43,711 nucleotides of DNA. Source: Betaproteobacteria bacterium. Its GTDB lineage: Bacteria > Pseudomonadota > Gammaproteobacteria > Burkholderiales > Casimicrobiaceae. Where the stretch lies: assembly GCA_018971195.1 (NCBI GenBank), contig JAGXBK010000006.1, positions 1-43,711 on the forward strand, given 5' to 3'. Both the position numbers and the translations under genes were made by a program. Numbering within the stretch: the stretch's first letter is position 1; each line of letters starts with the position of its first letter. A model generated the notes under the pieces. It was not told where the DNA came from. It saw nothing but the letters and a program-made list of their open reading frames with translations, and searched no databases. Shown here one piece after another: positions 6,623 through 14,711 of the stretch.

Positions 6623-8158
6623 TCAAAACTTGAACGCATAGATGCGTTGATCGGCAGCGACGTAGAGGCGGCCGCCCGCGGCAATGAGCGTTTGAAACCG
6701 GCGAACCTGTCCCATCGCCTCGGCGTTTCCACCACCGGAGAACACGACCGCGCCGGTGTCGCCGCGGAATCCGTGCAAGCGATTGTCGCCTTCTGCGCCA
6801 ACGGCCCAGACGATGGGGTTCGCGCTTCCGTCGGTCGTGGTGATCATGGGTGAACCCCGTCCGCGCTCCTCCGCACACCAGGCCACACTCAGCTCGGGCG
6901 GGGAACCCGCGGCAATTCGGAGTACGGTGAGATCGCCCCGGGTCGTCGCCGGGCAATCGATGCCCCGGCCGGCAAAGGCAACGAATGCCTCGCCGGCCGT
7001 GCGGAAATACGCCGGCGCGGTGCGGATCGCGTCCGACGACACCTTCTTCACGAGGATGCCGCCGCCGATCCCGCCCAAGTTCTGGCGGTCCAGCAAATAG
7101 GCGTTGCCGTCCTTGCCGAGGGCCAGAATCAGTTCGGATGGCGTCGCACCTGGCAAGCTCACCAGCAGCGGATCGGTGCCGCCGAGATCGGCGTCCACGG
7201 CGTCGAGCTGCTGCCAGTCAGCCGGAGCGAAGAAATCCCGGGGCTTGCCCGAAAAGCCGAGGTCGAGACCGAGCCGGATCACGGCCTCGCCGTCGCCCCA
7301 TGCGCGTGCCCCGATGGTGTTGCCGGTGGCCACATAGATGGCTCGACTGTCCGCACTGACACCGCCGGCCGCCCAGACGCCTCCCCCGCGTGCGCGCGTG
7401 GACCAGCTGCGCACTGCGTGAGGCGCCGAAAGCGAAACCGCGACGACCCAGCCTCGGTAGTCTCCGCAATCGCCAAAATGCCCGCCATAGGGCACATAAA
7501 CCGTCCCGCCGACGACGGTCAGCGCTCCTCGCTGATTCTGGACGACGGCATCGAAGTTCTTGCCGCTTGCCTTCAGCGCGGCCTCGACGTCGATCGGCCA
7601 GCCGGACAATACCGACCCATCCTTCAGCGATAACGCGAAGATGAGATGCTTCGGTGCGCCCCCGGATTGGCCGGCCACCATGGCGTCGAGATACATCGCT
7701 TGCGAGCGCTCATCGATGACCGGAGTGCCGGTAATGCCAAGCGGGTCGATATCGCCGCAAGGCAGTGACGAACGCGGGACCGGCGGTCCGAGCGAGGCTT
7801 TCCAGGCCGTGGCCCCCGTTTCCGCATCGAGTGCGTAGACGAGATTCCGTTCGGTCGCCACCAGCAGCAATGCCTTGGCGCTGCCTGGAAACCGCCAATA
7901 GAGGGGCTGGGCATAGACGGGTCCCGCGACCTCGGCGCGAAAGTCGGGATCGCGGCGCAGGTGGCCGGCTCGGTCCCAAGTCAAGCCCGGCACGACGAAC
8001 AATCCGCTGCGCGCGGCGTTTCCGTGATGCTCGAGAACGTCCTGCGTCGCGTTCGCGCCGCTGTCGCTCGCAGCCGCGGCGTTGCTTGGGTTCCCCGCGA
8101 CCAGCCACAGCAGCACGGGGAGGAAGGCAGTTGCAATGCGTGCGCATTTCGTCGTCAC
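6623..8158 (-). CDS. Secreted PQQ-like beta-propeller repeat protein
   Basis: About 511 aa with a GTG start at 8158 chosen because GGAGG sits 7 nt upstream. The open frame continues further upstream to 8545, but that part lacks coding character. Residues 1-30 form a signal peptide (TTKCARIATAFLPVLLWLVAGNPSNAAAA). The mature part has repeated beta-propeller blades of PQQ-dehydrogenase-like type (VATERNLVYALDAETGATAWKASLG, GTPVIDERSQAMYLDAMV, LILALGKDGNAYLLDRQNLGG, NRLHGFRGDTGAVVF). Catalytic PQQ or heme motifs are not evident, so it is more likely a periplasmic structural or binding propeller than a dehydrogenase. No operon partner is apparent. Confidence 0.8.
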   Translation of the reverse strand: MTTKCARIATAFLPVLLWLVAGNPSNAAAASDSGANATQDVLEHHGNAARSGLFVVPGLTWDRAGHLRRDPDFRAEVAGPVYAQPLYWRFPGSAKALLLVATERNLVYALDAETGATAWKASLGPPVPRSSLPCGDIDPLGITGTPVIDERSQAMYLDAMVAGQSGGAPKHLIFALSLKDGSVLSGWPIDVEAALKASGKNFDAVVQNQRGALTVVGGTVYVPYGGHFGDCGDYRGWVVAVSLSAPHAVRSWSTRARGGGVWAAGGVSADSRAIYVATGNTIGARAWGDGEAVIRLGLDLGFSGKPRDFFAPADWQQLDAVDADLGGTDPLLVSLPGATPSELILALGKDGNAYLLDRQNLGGIGGGILVKKVSSDAIRTAPAYFRTAGEAFVAFAGRGIDCPATTRGDLTVLRIAAGSPPELSVAWCAEERGRGSPMITTTDGSANPIVWAVGAEGDNRLHGFRGDTGAVVFSGGGNAEAMGQVRRFQTLIAAGGRLYVAADQRIYAFKF

Positions 8159-8627
8159 GGACAATCCTCCGCTTGGCATCCGAATGCAGTGAACGCGTTC
8201 GTCGCTGTTTTCAAATATTGCCTGTGTCGTGGGAACGAAGTCACGTCTTGCGCCGGCGTCGCTCCTGCCGCAGGGCGGCGGTCCGGACGCCGCTTGGGCA
8301 CCGAGACGATACGGGCGGCGGCCAGAATCCGGCAAGTCGACGGTTGACCCTGCGGTGGCCGGCGCATACCCTTGGCGCTGCATCGCTTTGGCGACCCCGA
8401 TTCCGCCATGCATTTGAATCTTCCGGCCCTTCTCCGTACGCACCGATCGCAATGATCGCAATTGCCGTCCTGCGTCGTGCCGTCGGTTACGAGCGACATC
8501 GCGAATCCCGTGTACGCTGTTGTCAACGTCAATGCGTCGGCACATGCCTTCTGGTTCCGGAGCGTCGGTGAGGTAGGCCGGCTATCTGCAAGATTGGGCG
8601 CTGCACCACAGGTCCGAAGAGGTCAGC
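8159..8627. other. Intergenic region without recognisable gene
   Basis: 469 bases. It contains open frames on both strands, but none has a plausible start, family resemblance or codon pattern. The only clear structure is a tandem 9-bp direct repeat, GATCGCAAT GATCGCAAT, at 8445-8462. Promoters for the flanking divergent genes should lie here but I cannot place them. Confidence 0.5.
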
Positions 8628-8876
8628 ATGTCCGAGCCCAAGCCATACTGGTTTCCTGCCAAGCGCTATGGTTGGGGGTGGGGTCTTCCGATCACGTGGC
8701 AAGGATGGTTCGTTTTAACGGTTTTCCTGCTGCTGTTGCTTCTCGGCGTGTTCCTCTTTCCGCCCCACAGGCATGCGGTTGCATTCATCGCCTACACCGG
8801 GTTCGTAAGTGCGGCGCTTGTGGCGATTTGCTATGTCAAGGGCGAGCCGCCCGGCTGGCGCTGGGGCGACAAATAG
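8628..8876 (+). CDS. Small conserved membrane protein of unknown function
   Basis: 82 aa, preceded by AAGAGG 6-7 nt before the ATG. An aromatic, Trp/Gly-rich start (YWFPAKRYGWGWGLPITWQGW) leads into two transmembrane helices (FVLTVFLLLLLLGVFLF and AVAFIAYTGFVSAALVAIC), ending with a short Cys/Trp tail (GEPPGWRWGDK). Proteins with this WFPxKRYGWGWGxPxxWQGW start are, to my knowledge, uncharacterised conserved membrane proteins. Monocistronic; function unknown. Confidence 0.7.
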   Translation: MSEPKPYWFPAKRYGWGWGLPITWQGWFVLTVFLLLLLLGVFLFPPHRHAVAFIAYTGFVSAALVAICYVKGEPPGWRWGDK

Positions 8877-9003
8877 AGGGCGGCGCCTTGGGGTACTGTC
8901 AACCGGACGCATCGACACATGCGTTCCCCCTCTCGAGCGTCGGCGCAGCGGGCGGATCACTGCGTGCTAGGCGCATCGAGACTCTCTCACCGCGCACCGG
9001 ATC

Positions 9004-9436
9004 GTGACGCACACACCTGCCATCTTTCAGCTTCCACTTGCGGTCCCGTTCTGGATCATTTTCTTCCTTGCGTTCGTGCGGGAGGCCAAGGTCGTTCGAC
9101 CGGCGCTTGGCGAAAGACGAGCCATTCAAGATGGTGGCAGCTTTCGCGCGCTGATGATCGGATCCCCGTTGGCAGTGCTCGCAGCCGTGGCCGTAGCGTA
9201 TGTACCGTGGCTCACGATGCCGAGTCCAGTAACAGGAATCGTGACTGGCACGATCCTGATCGTTGCAGGTGCAGTTCTTAGACGATATTGCTTCTACGCA
9301 CTTGGCACGTCCTTCACCGGCGTCGTCACGGTCAAGCAAGGTCAGCAAATCATCGAAAGCGGCTTGTACCGCTTTGTTCGCCCCCTACGCCGAGTACATG
9401 CTGCGAACCAAGCGATTCATTCCTTTCCTGGTGTAG
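9004..9436 (+). pseudogene. ICMT/PEMT-family methyltransferase with internal deletion
   Basis: The GTG-started frame at 9004 encodes three membrane helices and the family segment FYALGTSFTGVVTVKQGQQIIESGLYRFVR, which in intact isoprenylcysteine carboxyl-methyltransferase-like proteins continues as HPSYTG plus about 50 residues of the SAM site. Here, right after FVR, the sequence jumps frame (from 9383, frame 2) to PYAEYMLRTKRFIPFLV and TAG at 9434-9436, which is the normal C-terminus of the family. About 50-60 residues, including the catalytic region, have been deleted and the junction is out of frame. The gene is inactive. Confidence 0.8.
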
Positions 9437-9953
9437 GGGAGCATGCTGGCCAGCGCGCCGCCCGCGTTGCTGACTTCGCTGCGTGGCGCCGCGGCATCCT
9501 CACGCATGACGGCCCCCTTGCGGGGCCGCCTTTCATGGCGCCTCTGTCCGACTCGTCCGGCCGGGATCGCCGGGACCCGCCGGCGACGCGACGACAAGGC
9601 TGGCCGAATGCCGGTCGCCCTCAGACGAGGTCGTGATCGCGCAACCGGCTTCACAGGCGACCTGGAACACTTCGCTGATGCCGGTCGCGGCGTTGCCGCG
9701 CCAGGCCTCGGGGACCACGCCGCCTTCGGCGACGAGCATGATCTGCGTCGTCGCCGCGCGGGTCGTCACGGCGACACCGGCGCTCAGCGTCAGGCGCTCG
9801 ACCAGCTACCACGCGCCGAGGGGGGTCAGCATTTCTGGCATCCGGATTCGGCCAGATTTGGTGACCTGGGGCGGGACCCAGGCCCCGGCCTACAATCCCC
9901 GGTGTCGACCTTCCACGCTCCGGCGGGTTGCACCGGGCAAACACGCCATCACC
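9437..9953. other. Degenerate intergenic region
   Basis: 517 bases. A hairpin CGGCCCC / GGGGCCG at 9510-9528 closely resembles the ssrA terminator but lacks a T-run (CCTTTC follows). On the minus strand, about 9805-9620 is an open stretch reading LVERLTLSAGVAVTTRAATTQ and VPEAWRGNAATGISEVFQVAC, with coding-like composition but no start signal; it may be a gene relic, and I do not recognise it. TACAAT at 9890-9895 could be a -10 element for the formyltransferase gene, without a matching -35. Confidence 0.45.
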
Positions 9954-10769
9954 GTGAAGATCCTGTACTGCACCAATGCAGACATCGAAAGCAGCGTCGC
10001 ATTGAATCTCCTGCTGCCCGCCTTCGCGCGCCACGACGTATGCGTGGCGATCAGTCCGCGCATCGGAAGCGCCTCGGCATCCGGCGGCGAACCCGCGTCC
10101 CGTCGCGAGCTTCGGGTCGCCGAGCAGACGCTTGCGGTCGAGCTGCTGTTCCCGCTGATCGAGAATGCGGGCTTGCCCGATGACGGCAAGCGCTTCCTCA
10201 CCTTCGGCGAGCTCGAGCGTCATCGCGGCCTCCGTGTCGCCTCGCTCCCGAATGCCAACAGCGCGGACGGGCTCGCCTTCGTTCGCGGCGTGGCGCCGGA
10301 CCTCATCCTCTCGGTCCGCTACGGGTCCATCTTTCGCGCCGAGTGCATCGCCATCCCGGCGCTCGGCGTGCTCAATCTGCACGCGGGGCTGCTTCCGGCG
10401 TACCGCGGTGTCATCGCCGCGTTTCGCGCGCTGATGAACGGCGATGAGGAGATCGGCTGCACGCTGCACTACATCATGGATGGATCGATCGACACCGGTC
10501 CGGTTCTGGGCACGGCCCGCACGCCGGTGGATCGCGACCGGTCCCTGCTGTGGCACCTGTTGCGGCTCTATCCGGGCGCCGCGTCCTTGATCGCCGATGC
10601 GCTGGAGCGGCTCGGTCGCGGCGAAGTGCCCGCCGGGACTGCGCAGCTCGCCGGAAAATACTATTCGTACCCGACCGAGTCGGAGTGGCAGGAATTCGGC
10701 AGGCGCGGATGGCGCATCGCCGATCCGTCCGATTTTGCCGCCACCTGGCGTCGATACCTTCCGACCTGA
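9954..10769 (+). CDS. Formyltransferase-fold protein (Fmt/GART-like)
   Basis: 271 aa from the GTG at 9954 (the open frame extends upstream without coding character). The Rossmann-like formyltransferase domain carries the active-site triad of the family: Asn and His in GVLNLHAGLLPAYRG, and Asp in IMDGSIDTGPVL. Family enzymes move a formyl group from 10-formyl-THF to a nucleotide, amino sugar or tRNA amine. It lacks the C-terminal OB domain of tRNA-Met formyltransferase and is longer than PurN, so the acceptor is unknown. It stands at the left end of a block of folate/C1 genes (cyclo-ligase, Fhs, FolD), which suggests a role in 10-formyl-THF turnover. An 8-bp inverted repeat (10771-10778 / 10800-10807) follows its stop. 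Confidence 0.75.
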   Translation: MKILYCTNADIESSVALNLLLPAFARHDVCVAISPRIGSASASGGEPASRRELRVAEQTLAVELLFPLIENAGLPDDGKRFLTFGELERHRGLRVASLPNANSADGLAFVRGVAPDLILSVRYGSIFRAECIAIPALGVLNLHAGLLPAYRGVIAAFRALMNGDEEIGCTLHYIMDGSIDTGPVLGTARTPVDRDRSLLWHLLRLYPGAASLIADALERLGRGEVPAGTAQLAGKYYSYPTESEWQEFGRRGWRIADPSDFAATWRRYLPT

Positions 10770-10836
10770 CGCCTGCGGACGTGGCGCAGCCGGTCGCGCC
10801 CGCAGGCATTGCTCAGGGGGTCGTTTCCCCGGACTT

Positions 10837-10852
10837 CTTGATGGTCATCAAG
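10837..10852. repeat. 16-bp inverted repeat upstream of the small Cys-rich gene
   Basis: CTTGATG-GT-CATCAAG is a perfect 7-bp inverted repeat with a 2-bp centre, 62 bp before the ATG at 10914. Size and symmetry are those of a dimeric regulator operator. Only one copy was noticed in the window. Confidence 0.4.
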
Positions 10853-10913
10853 GTTAGCGCATGTCGAACCCGGTAACGTGGACAACCGAGACCGGGAACT
10901 GGGAGCAGCAACC

Positions 10914-11105
10914 ATGATGGACAGGCTGGGACGTTGGGTGGGCTGGGCCACGCCGAGGGTGCCGGCTTTCAATCTTGCCGCGTGGGCTCGGGAGTTGCGG
11001 CACGTCGAGCACGACTGCCTCGCCCGCAAGCAGGGCCGGTGCCCCGGCAAGTACCATTGCGCCGACTGCGCCTGGTCCGAAGGACCGTCAGGCAGTTCGC
11101 GCTAG
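10914..11105 (+). CDS. Small four-cysteine protein, unknown function
   Basis: 63 aa from the ATG at 10914, which has GGAG 8 nt upstream (the frame is open from a GTG at 10878). The sequence has an amphipathic N-terminal half (MMDRLGRWVGWATPRVPAF) and a C-terminal cysteine array C-x8-C-x4-C-x2-C with interspersed His (HDCLARKQGRCPGKYHCADC). This looks like a small zinc- or Fe-S-binding fold. It sits between the formyltransferase and the cyclo-ligase gene, both folate-related, all in the same direction. No family is recognised. Confidence 0.55.
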   Translation: MMDRLGRWVGWATPRVPAFNLAAWARELRHVEHDCLARKQGRCPGKYHCADCAWSEGPSGSSR

Positions 11106-11278
11106 TTCAGCAGCGGCCGACCGGCCGGATCCTCGCGGATCCGGCTCCACAGAGCGGTGAATCTCGCGTATGTTCTGGGCGCGCTGGGATTCGCTGCGAA
11201 CCGGTGAACTCCGACCGGGCGGCTTCGCCTGTGTCGCCCGCCGATTCCGCGCGACCCACGAGCTGTCGGGCCGTTGCG

Positions 11279-11881
11279 ATGACCAATTCGGAAGATCCGG
11301 AAGCCTGGAAGAGCGACCTGCGCAAGCGTTTGCACGCGGAGCGCAATGCGCTTGCGCTGGAAGAACGCGAGCGCCTCAGCGAAGCCATCGTCGGTTCCAT
11401 CCTGGCGCTGGACGAGTACCGGAAGGCGCGGACTGTCCTGGGCTACATGACCTTCGGCAGCGAGCTCATGACCGGAGCCTTCGCGGACGACGCCTTGAAG
11501 GCCGGCAAGATCCTCGTGCTGCCGTTCATGCGGCGCGCGGAGAACCGGCTCGGGCTCTACCGTGTCCGCGACCTGGGCGCGGACCTCGCGCCGGGGCCCT
11601 GGGGCATCCGGCAACCCCGGCCCGACACCTGCGAGCCGGTCGAGCTGTCCGCGGTCGACTTCGTTCTCGTTCCCGGGCTCGGGTTCAGCGCCCAGGGTGA
11701 CCGGCTGGGGTACGGGCGGGGCTACTACGATCGACTGCTTGCAGGTCGCCGTCCGGGTACGGCGCTGGTCGCCGGCGCATTCCATCTGCAGCTGGTTGAT
11801 CGGATTCCCGTCGAGGCGCACGATGTGCGCATCGACACGGTGGTGAGCGAGCGGTCGACGTTCCTGCGTGACGGGCGTTGA
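11279..11881 (+). CDS. 5-formyltetrahydrofolate cyclo-ligase (methenyl-THF synthetase), copy 1
   Basis: 200 aa from the ATG at 11279, the usual family length. The N-terminal KSDLRKRLHAERNAL region and the signature GYGRGYYDRLLAG (ATP/folate site) are clear, as is VDFVLVPGLGFSAQGDRLGYG. It converts 5-formyl-THF plus ATP to 5,10-methenyl-THF in the cytoplasm, returning the inhibitory 5-formyl form to the C1 pool. The position directly before the CNB protein and Fhs places it in the C1 oxidation block. A second, divergent copy is at 36367-37020. Confidence 0.9.
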   Translation: MTNSEDPEAWKSDLRKRLHAERNALALEERERLSEAIVGSILALDEYRKARTVLGYMTFGSELMTGAFADDALKAGKILVLPFMRRAENRLGLYRVRDLGADLAPGPWGIRQPRPDTCEPVELSAVDFVLVPGLGFSAQGDRLGYGRGYYDRLLAGRRPGTALVAGAFHLQLVDRIPVEAHDVRIDTVVSERSTFLRDGR

Positions 11882-11966
11882 TGCCCGCGCGGCCATCGAG
11901 GCAGGCGCGGCCGCCGTCGCGCGCGGGGCGCTCCCTGGCACGCATCCAACCGAAAAGGCCATCGAC

Positions 11967-12512
11967 GTGAGCACGATCCCACCCGCCACCGAAATGCTCC
12001 GGCTCTCGGTCCCGTTCGCCGCGTTGCCCGATGCGCTGCTGGACAGGATCTCGGCCCTCGGCCGGCGCGCCCACTACTGCGACCGGGAGATCATCTACGA
12101 CGCGGGTTCGGCCGCCGAGCACATCTATGTCGTGCTGGCGGGGAAGGTCGAGCATTCATTCGATCCCGGGCGTGCCGTGGCCAAGGATCTGGTGAAGATC
12201 GTTGGGCCGGCCGCGGTCTTCGGCTGGGGCGCGCTGCTGAAGGCGCCGTCGGGCAACGAGCCGCCGATCCGGCTCGCGAAAACCACCAGCCTCGGCGAGT
12301 CCGATGTCCTGATCATCGATGCCGGGCAGCTGATGCAGGCCCTCGCCGCGGAGCCCGGCGCGAAGGAGGCGGTTCTGAGCCGCTTCGCGACCATGGTGCG
12401 CCATCTCTACGGCTTCGCCGGTTTCGTGAAGGTTCGTGACCAGTTCGTGCCCGCGCACATTCCCGCGACGGACACCGGGACTTCGCACGATTACGATACG
12501 TTCGCGTTCTAG
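11967..12512 (+). CDS. Stand-alone cyclic-nucleotide-binding-fold (CNB) protein, no HTH
   Basis: About 181 aa from the GTG at 11967, preceded by AAAAGG; the frame is also open from a GTG at 11868 that overlaps the cyclo-ligase. Residues about 12-140 form a CRP-type beta-barrel (YCDREIIYDAGSAAEHIYVVLAGKVEH; FGWGALL at 85-91; then LAKTTSLGESDVLIIDAGQLMQAL). The phosphate-binding cassette has FGW where cAMP-binding CRP has FGE, so ordinary cAMP recognition is doubtful. The segment LSRFATMVRHLYG closely matches MSRFATMITREFG in the CNB-permease fusion at 19591, pointing to common origin. No DNA-binding domain follows; the tail is polar. Likely a regulatory sensor subunit, partner unknown. Confidence 0.8.
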   Translation: MSTIPPATEMLRLSVPFAALPDALLDRISALGRRAHYCDREIIYDAGSAAEHIYVVLAGKVEHSFDPGRAVAKDLVKIVGPAAVFGWGALLKAPSGNEPPIRLAKTTSLGESDVLIIDAGQLMQALAAEPGAKEAVLSRFATMVRHLYGFAGFVKVRDQFVPAHIPATDTGTSHDYDTFAF

Positions 12513-12547
12513 CGCGGAAACCACGCCGCGCCGTCGCAGCGTTCGCT

Positions 12548-12563
12548 TGGCATGCATGTTGCG
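12548..12563 (+). promoter_or_regulatory. Predicted sigma54 (-24/-12) promoter upstream of fhs
   Basis: TGGCATGCATGTTGCG matches the sigma54 consensus TGGCACG-N4-TTGCW with GG and GC at exact spacing and only two mismatches. It lies 36 bp after the CNB gene stop and about 197 bp before the fhs ATG. A one-mismatch copy of the repeat GTTTC-N5-GAAAC is at 12642-12656, downstream of this promoter. Confidence 0.65.
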
Positions 12564-12759
12564 TTTTCAGTCGCCATGCCGATGACGTGTCCGCAAGATA
12601 TGTCGTACGGATACAGTGCGCAGCCGGTCGGCCCCGCGGATGTTTCGTTTCGAAAGCATTGGCGGCCGGACGATGCCCGGGCGCTGACGCCGTCCGGCGC
12701 AGCCGCCGCGCGAACTCGCGCCTGACGGAACTCGCAGCAAACCCGGAGCCTTGTACAAG

Positions 12760-14436
12760 ATGCCCACCGACATCGAGATTGCGCAGAAGGCCAAGCTGGT
12801 ACGGATTTCCAAGATCGCGAAGGAGCGGCTTGGAATCGACGATCACCATCTCGAGCCCTACGGTCATTACAAGGCGAAGGTCTCGCTCGATTTCCTCGAG
12901 TCGATCAAGGATCGACCGCGCGGCAAGCTCATCCTGGTGACGGCGATCAGCCCGACGCCGGCAGGCGAAGGCAAGACGACCACGACCGTGGGCCTTGGCG
13001 ATGCGCTGAACCGGATCGGCAAGAAGTCGATCATCTGCCTGCGCGAGCCGTCGCTCGGCCCGGTGTTCGGCATGAAAGGCGGCGCCGCTGGCGGTGGTTA
13101 CGCCCAGGTGGTCCCGATGGAGGACATCAACCTGCATTTCACGGGTGACTTCAACGCGATCCAGCTCGCCAACAACCTGCTGGCTGCCCTGATCGACAAC
13201 CACATCCATCACGGCAACGAGCTCAATTTCGACGCGCGCCGAATCACCTGGAAGCGCGTGCTCGACATGAACGACCGGGCGCTGCGCGACATCACCGTCG
13301 CACTCGGCGGACCGGGGAACGGGTTTCCGCGGCAGGACGGCTTCGACATCGTCGTGGCGTCCGAGGTGATGGCAATCTTCTGCCTCGCGAATTCGCTCGC
13401 GGACCTCAAGGAGCGTCTCGGGAACATCGTCGTCGGGTATACGCGCGAACAGAAGCCGGTCACCGCTCGCGAGCTCAATGCCCATGGGGCGATGACGGTG
13501 CTGCTGCGCGACGCCCTCAAGCCGAACCTCGTGCAGACGCTCGAGAACAACCCCGCGATCATCCACGGCGGCCCGTTCGCGAACATCGCGCACGGTTGCA
13601 ACTCCGTCATCGCGACTCGCGCGGCGTCGCACCTCGCCGACTACGTGGTGACGGAGGCGGGCTTCGGCGCCGATCTGGGCGCCGAAAAGTTCATCGACAT
13701 CAAATGCCGCAAGTCCGGCCTGCGACCGGATGCCGTCGTGATCGTCGCGACGATTCGCGCGCTCAAATACCACGGCGGCGTCGACGTCAAGAACCTGAAC
13801 GTCGAGAACCTCGAGGCTCTCGAGAAAGGCATCGCCAACCTCGAGCGGCACGTCAACAACGTACGCAACCACTACGGGCTTCCCTGCATCGTCTCGGTGA
13901 ACCATTTCACCCACGACACCGATGCCGAGATCAAGCTGCTGGCGAAGAAGATGGCGCACCACGAGGCGCCGATCATCGTCGCCAGGCACTGGGCCGAAGG
14001 GGGCAAGGGTGCCGAGGAGCTGGCACGCGCCGTCGTGTCGATGATCGACAGCACGCCATCCGACTTCAAGTTCGTGTACGAGGAAGGGCTGAGCATCTGG
14101 GACAAGGTCAAGGCCGTTGCGACCAAGATCTACGGTGCTGCCGACGTCACGGCCGACACCAAGGTTCGGGCGCAGATCAAGAAGCTCCAGGACGACGGCT
14201 ACGGGCACTATCCGATATGCGTCGCCAAGACCCAGTATTCGTTCTCGACGGATCCCGCACTTCGGGGCGCACCCAGCGGTCACGTCATCAACGTGCGCGA
14301 AGTCCGGCTGGCCGCCGGGGCGGAGTTCATCGTGCTGGTCTGCGGCGACATCATGACCATGCCCGGCCTGCCCAAGCGGCCGTCTTCGGAGCGCATCGAC
14401 ATCGATGCCCAGGGCAACGTGGTCGGACTGTTCTGA
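12760..14436 (+). CDS. fhs: Formate-tetrahydrofolate ligase (10-formyl-THF synthetase)
   Basis: 558 aa from the ATG at 12760 (GGAG about 11 nt upstream; a TTG three codons earlier is possible). The P-loop [18 protein letters not shown] (about 67-84), the FTHFS signatures [24 protein letters not shown] and [15 protein letters not shown], and full length identify it securely. It interconverts formate, ATP and THF with 10-formyl-THF. In methylotrophs it works with FolD either to assimilate formate or, reversed, to release formate and ATP from formaldehyde-derived C1-THF. Here it precedes the Rieske oxygenase operon and has its own sigma54-type promoter. Confidence 0.97.
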   Translation: MPTDIEIAQKAKLVRISKIAKERLGIDDHHLEPYGHYKAKVSLDFLESIKDRPRGKLILVTAISPTPAGEGKTTTTVGLGDALNRIGKKSIICLREPSLGPVFGMKGGAAGGGYAQVVPMEDINLHFTGDFNAIQLANNLLAALIDNHIHHGNELNFDARRITWKRVLDMNDRALRDITVALGGPGNGFPRQDGFDIVVASEVMAIFCLANSLADLKERLGNIVVGYTREQKPVTARELNAHGAMTVLLRDALKPNLVQTLENNPAIIHGGPFANIAHGCNSVIATRAASHLADYVVTEAGFGADLGAEKFIDIKCRKSGLRPDAVVIVATIRALKYHGGVDVKNLNVENLEALEKGIANLERHVNNVRNHYGLPCIVSVNHFTHDTDAEIKLLAKKMAHHEAPIIVARHWAEGGKGAEELARAVVSMIDSTPSDFKFVYEEGLSIWDKVKAVATKIYGAADVTADTKVRAQIKKLQDDGYGHYPICVAKTQYSFSTDPALRGAPSGHVINVREVRLAAGAEFIVLVCGDIMTMPGLPKRPSSERIDIDAQGNVVGLF

Positions 14437-14502
14437 TCGCCCGGCGCGGCGTCGCCGAATCACCTGCGCTCCCCACCTGCCCCGGTATCCGGGAGCTGCG
14501 AG

Positions 14503-14517
14503 GTTTCAGGACGAAAC
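14503..14517. promoter_or_regulatory. Shared inverted repeat GTTTC-N5-GAAAC (copy 1), candidate activator site of the oxygenase operon
   Basis: GTTTC (14503-14507), spacer AGGAC, GAAAC (14513-14517). The centre lies about 85 bp upstream of the start expected from the first -24/-12 element and about 107 bp upstream of that of the second, a normal distance for a sigma54 activator. Identical arms and spacing recur upstream of panB and soeA. Confidence 0.7.
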
Positions 14518-14566
14518 GTCGGGCCAAGAGCCCTGCCGGGAACGCAGGAAAACGCTATGAAAATCA

Positions 14567-14582
14567 TGGCATTGCAAGTGCA
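14567..14582 (+). promoter_or_regulatory. Predicted sigma54 promoter P1 of the Rieske oxygenase operon
   Basis: TGGCATTGCAAGTGCA carries GG and GC of the -24/-12 elements at the correct 12-bp offset, with TGGCA and TGCA intact. It overlaps a perfect inverted repeat ATTGCA-AG-TGCAAT (14571-14584). A second element follows 23 bp later. Confidence 0.55.
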
Positions 14583-14589
14583 ATTTGGA

Positions 14590-14605
14590 TGGTACGCAAC
14601 CTGCT
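14590..14605 (+). promoter_or_regulatory. Predicted sigma54 promoter P2 of the Rieske oxygenase operon
   Basis: TGGTACGCAACCTGCT matches TGGCACG-N4-TTGCW except for two positions, with the essential GG and GC correctly spaced. The expected start near 14617 would leave a leader of about 95 nt before the ATG at 14712. Confidence 0.6.
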
Positions 14606-14711
14606 TCGGTCCACCGGACCACCCGCGAGTGGGCGCGCGCAACCTTCATTGCGATTGCCATCGGCCCTCGTGCCCATGCACGGGGCAGCTTGACCACAGG
14701 AGATAGCTGAC

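Noticed and set aside
8159-8545. N-terminal extension of the beta-propeller frame (contains IQMHGGIGVAKAM, reminiscent of acyl-CoA dehydrogenases)
   Set aside because: The GTG at 8158 has a perfect GGAGG and begins a signal peptide; the upstream part is Arg-rich and shows no further similarity, so it is a chance open frame.
3263-9953. Second copy of the tmRNA 3' end as right attachment site of the island
   Set aside because: No repeat of TTCGATTCTCGCCACC or similar was found up to 9953 by eye.
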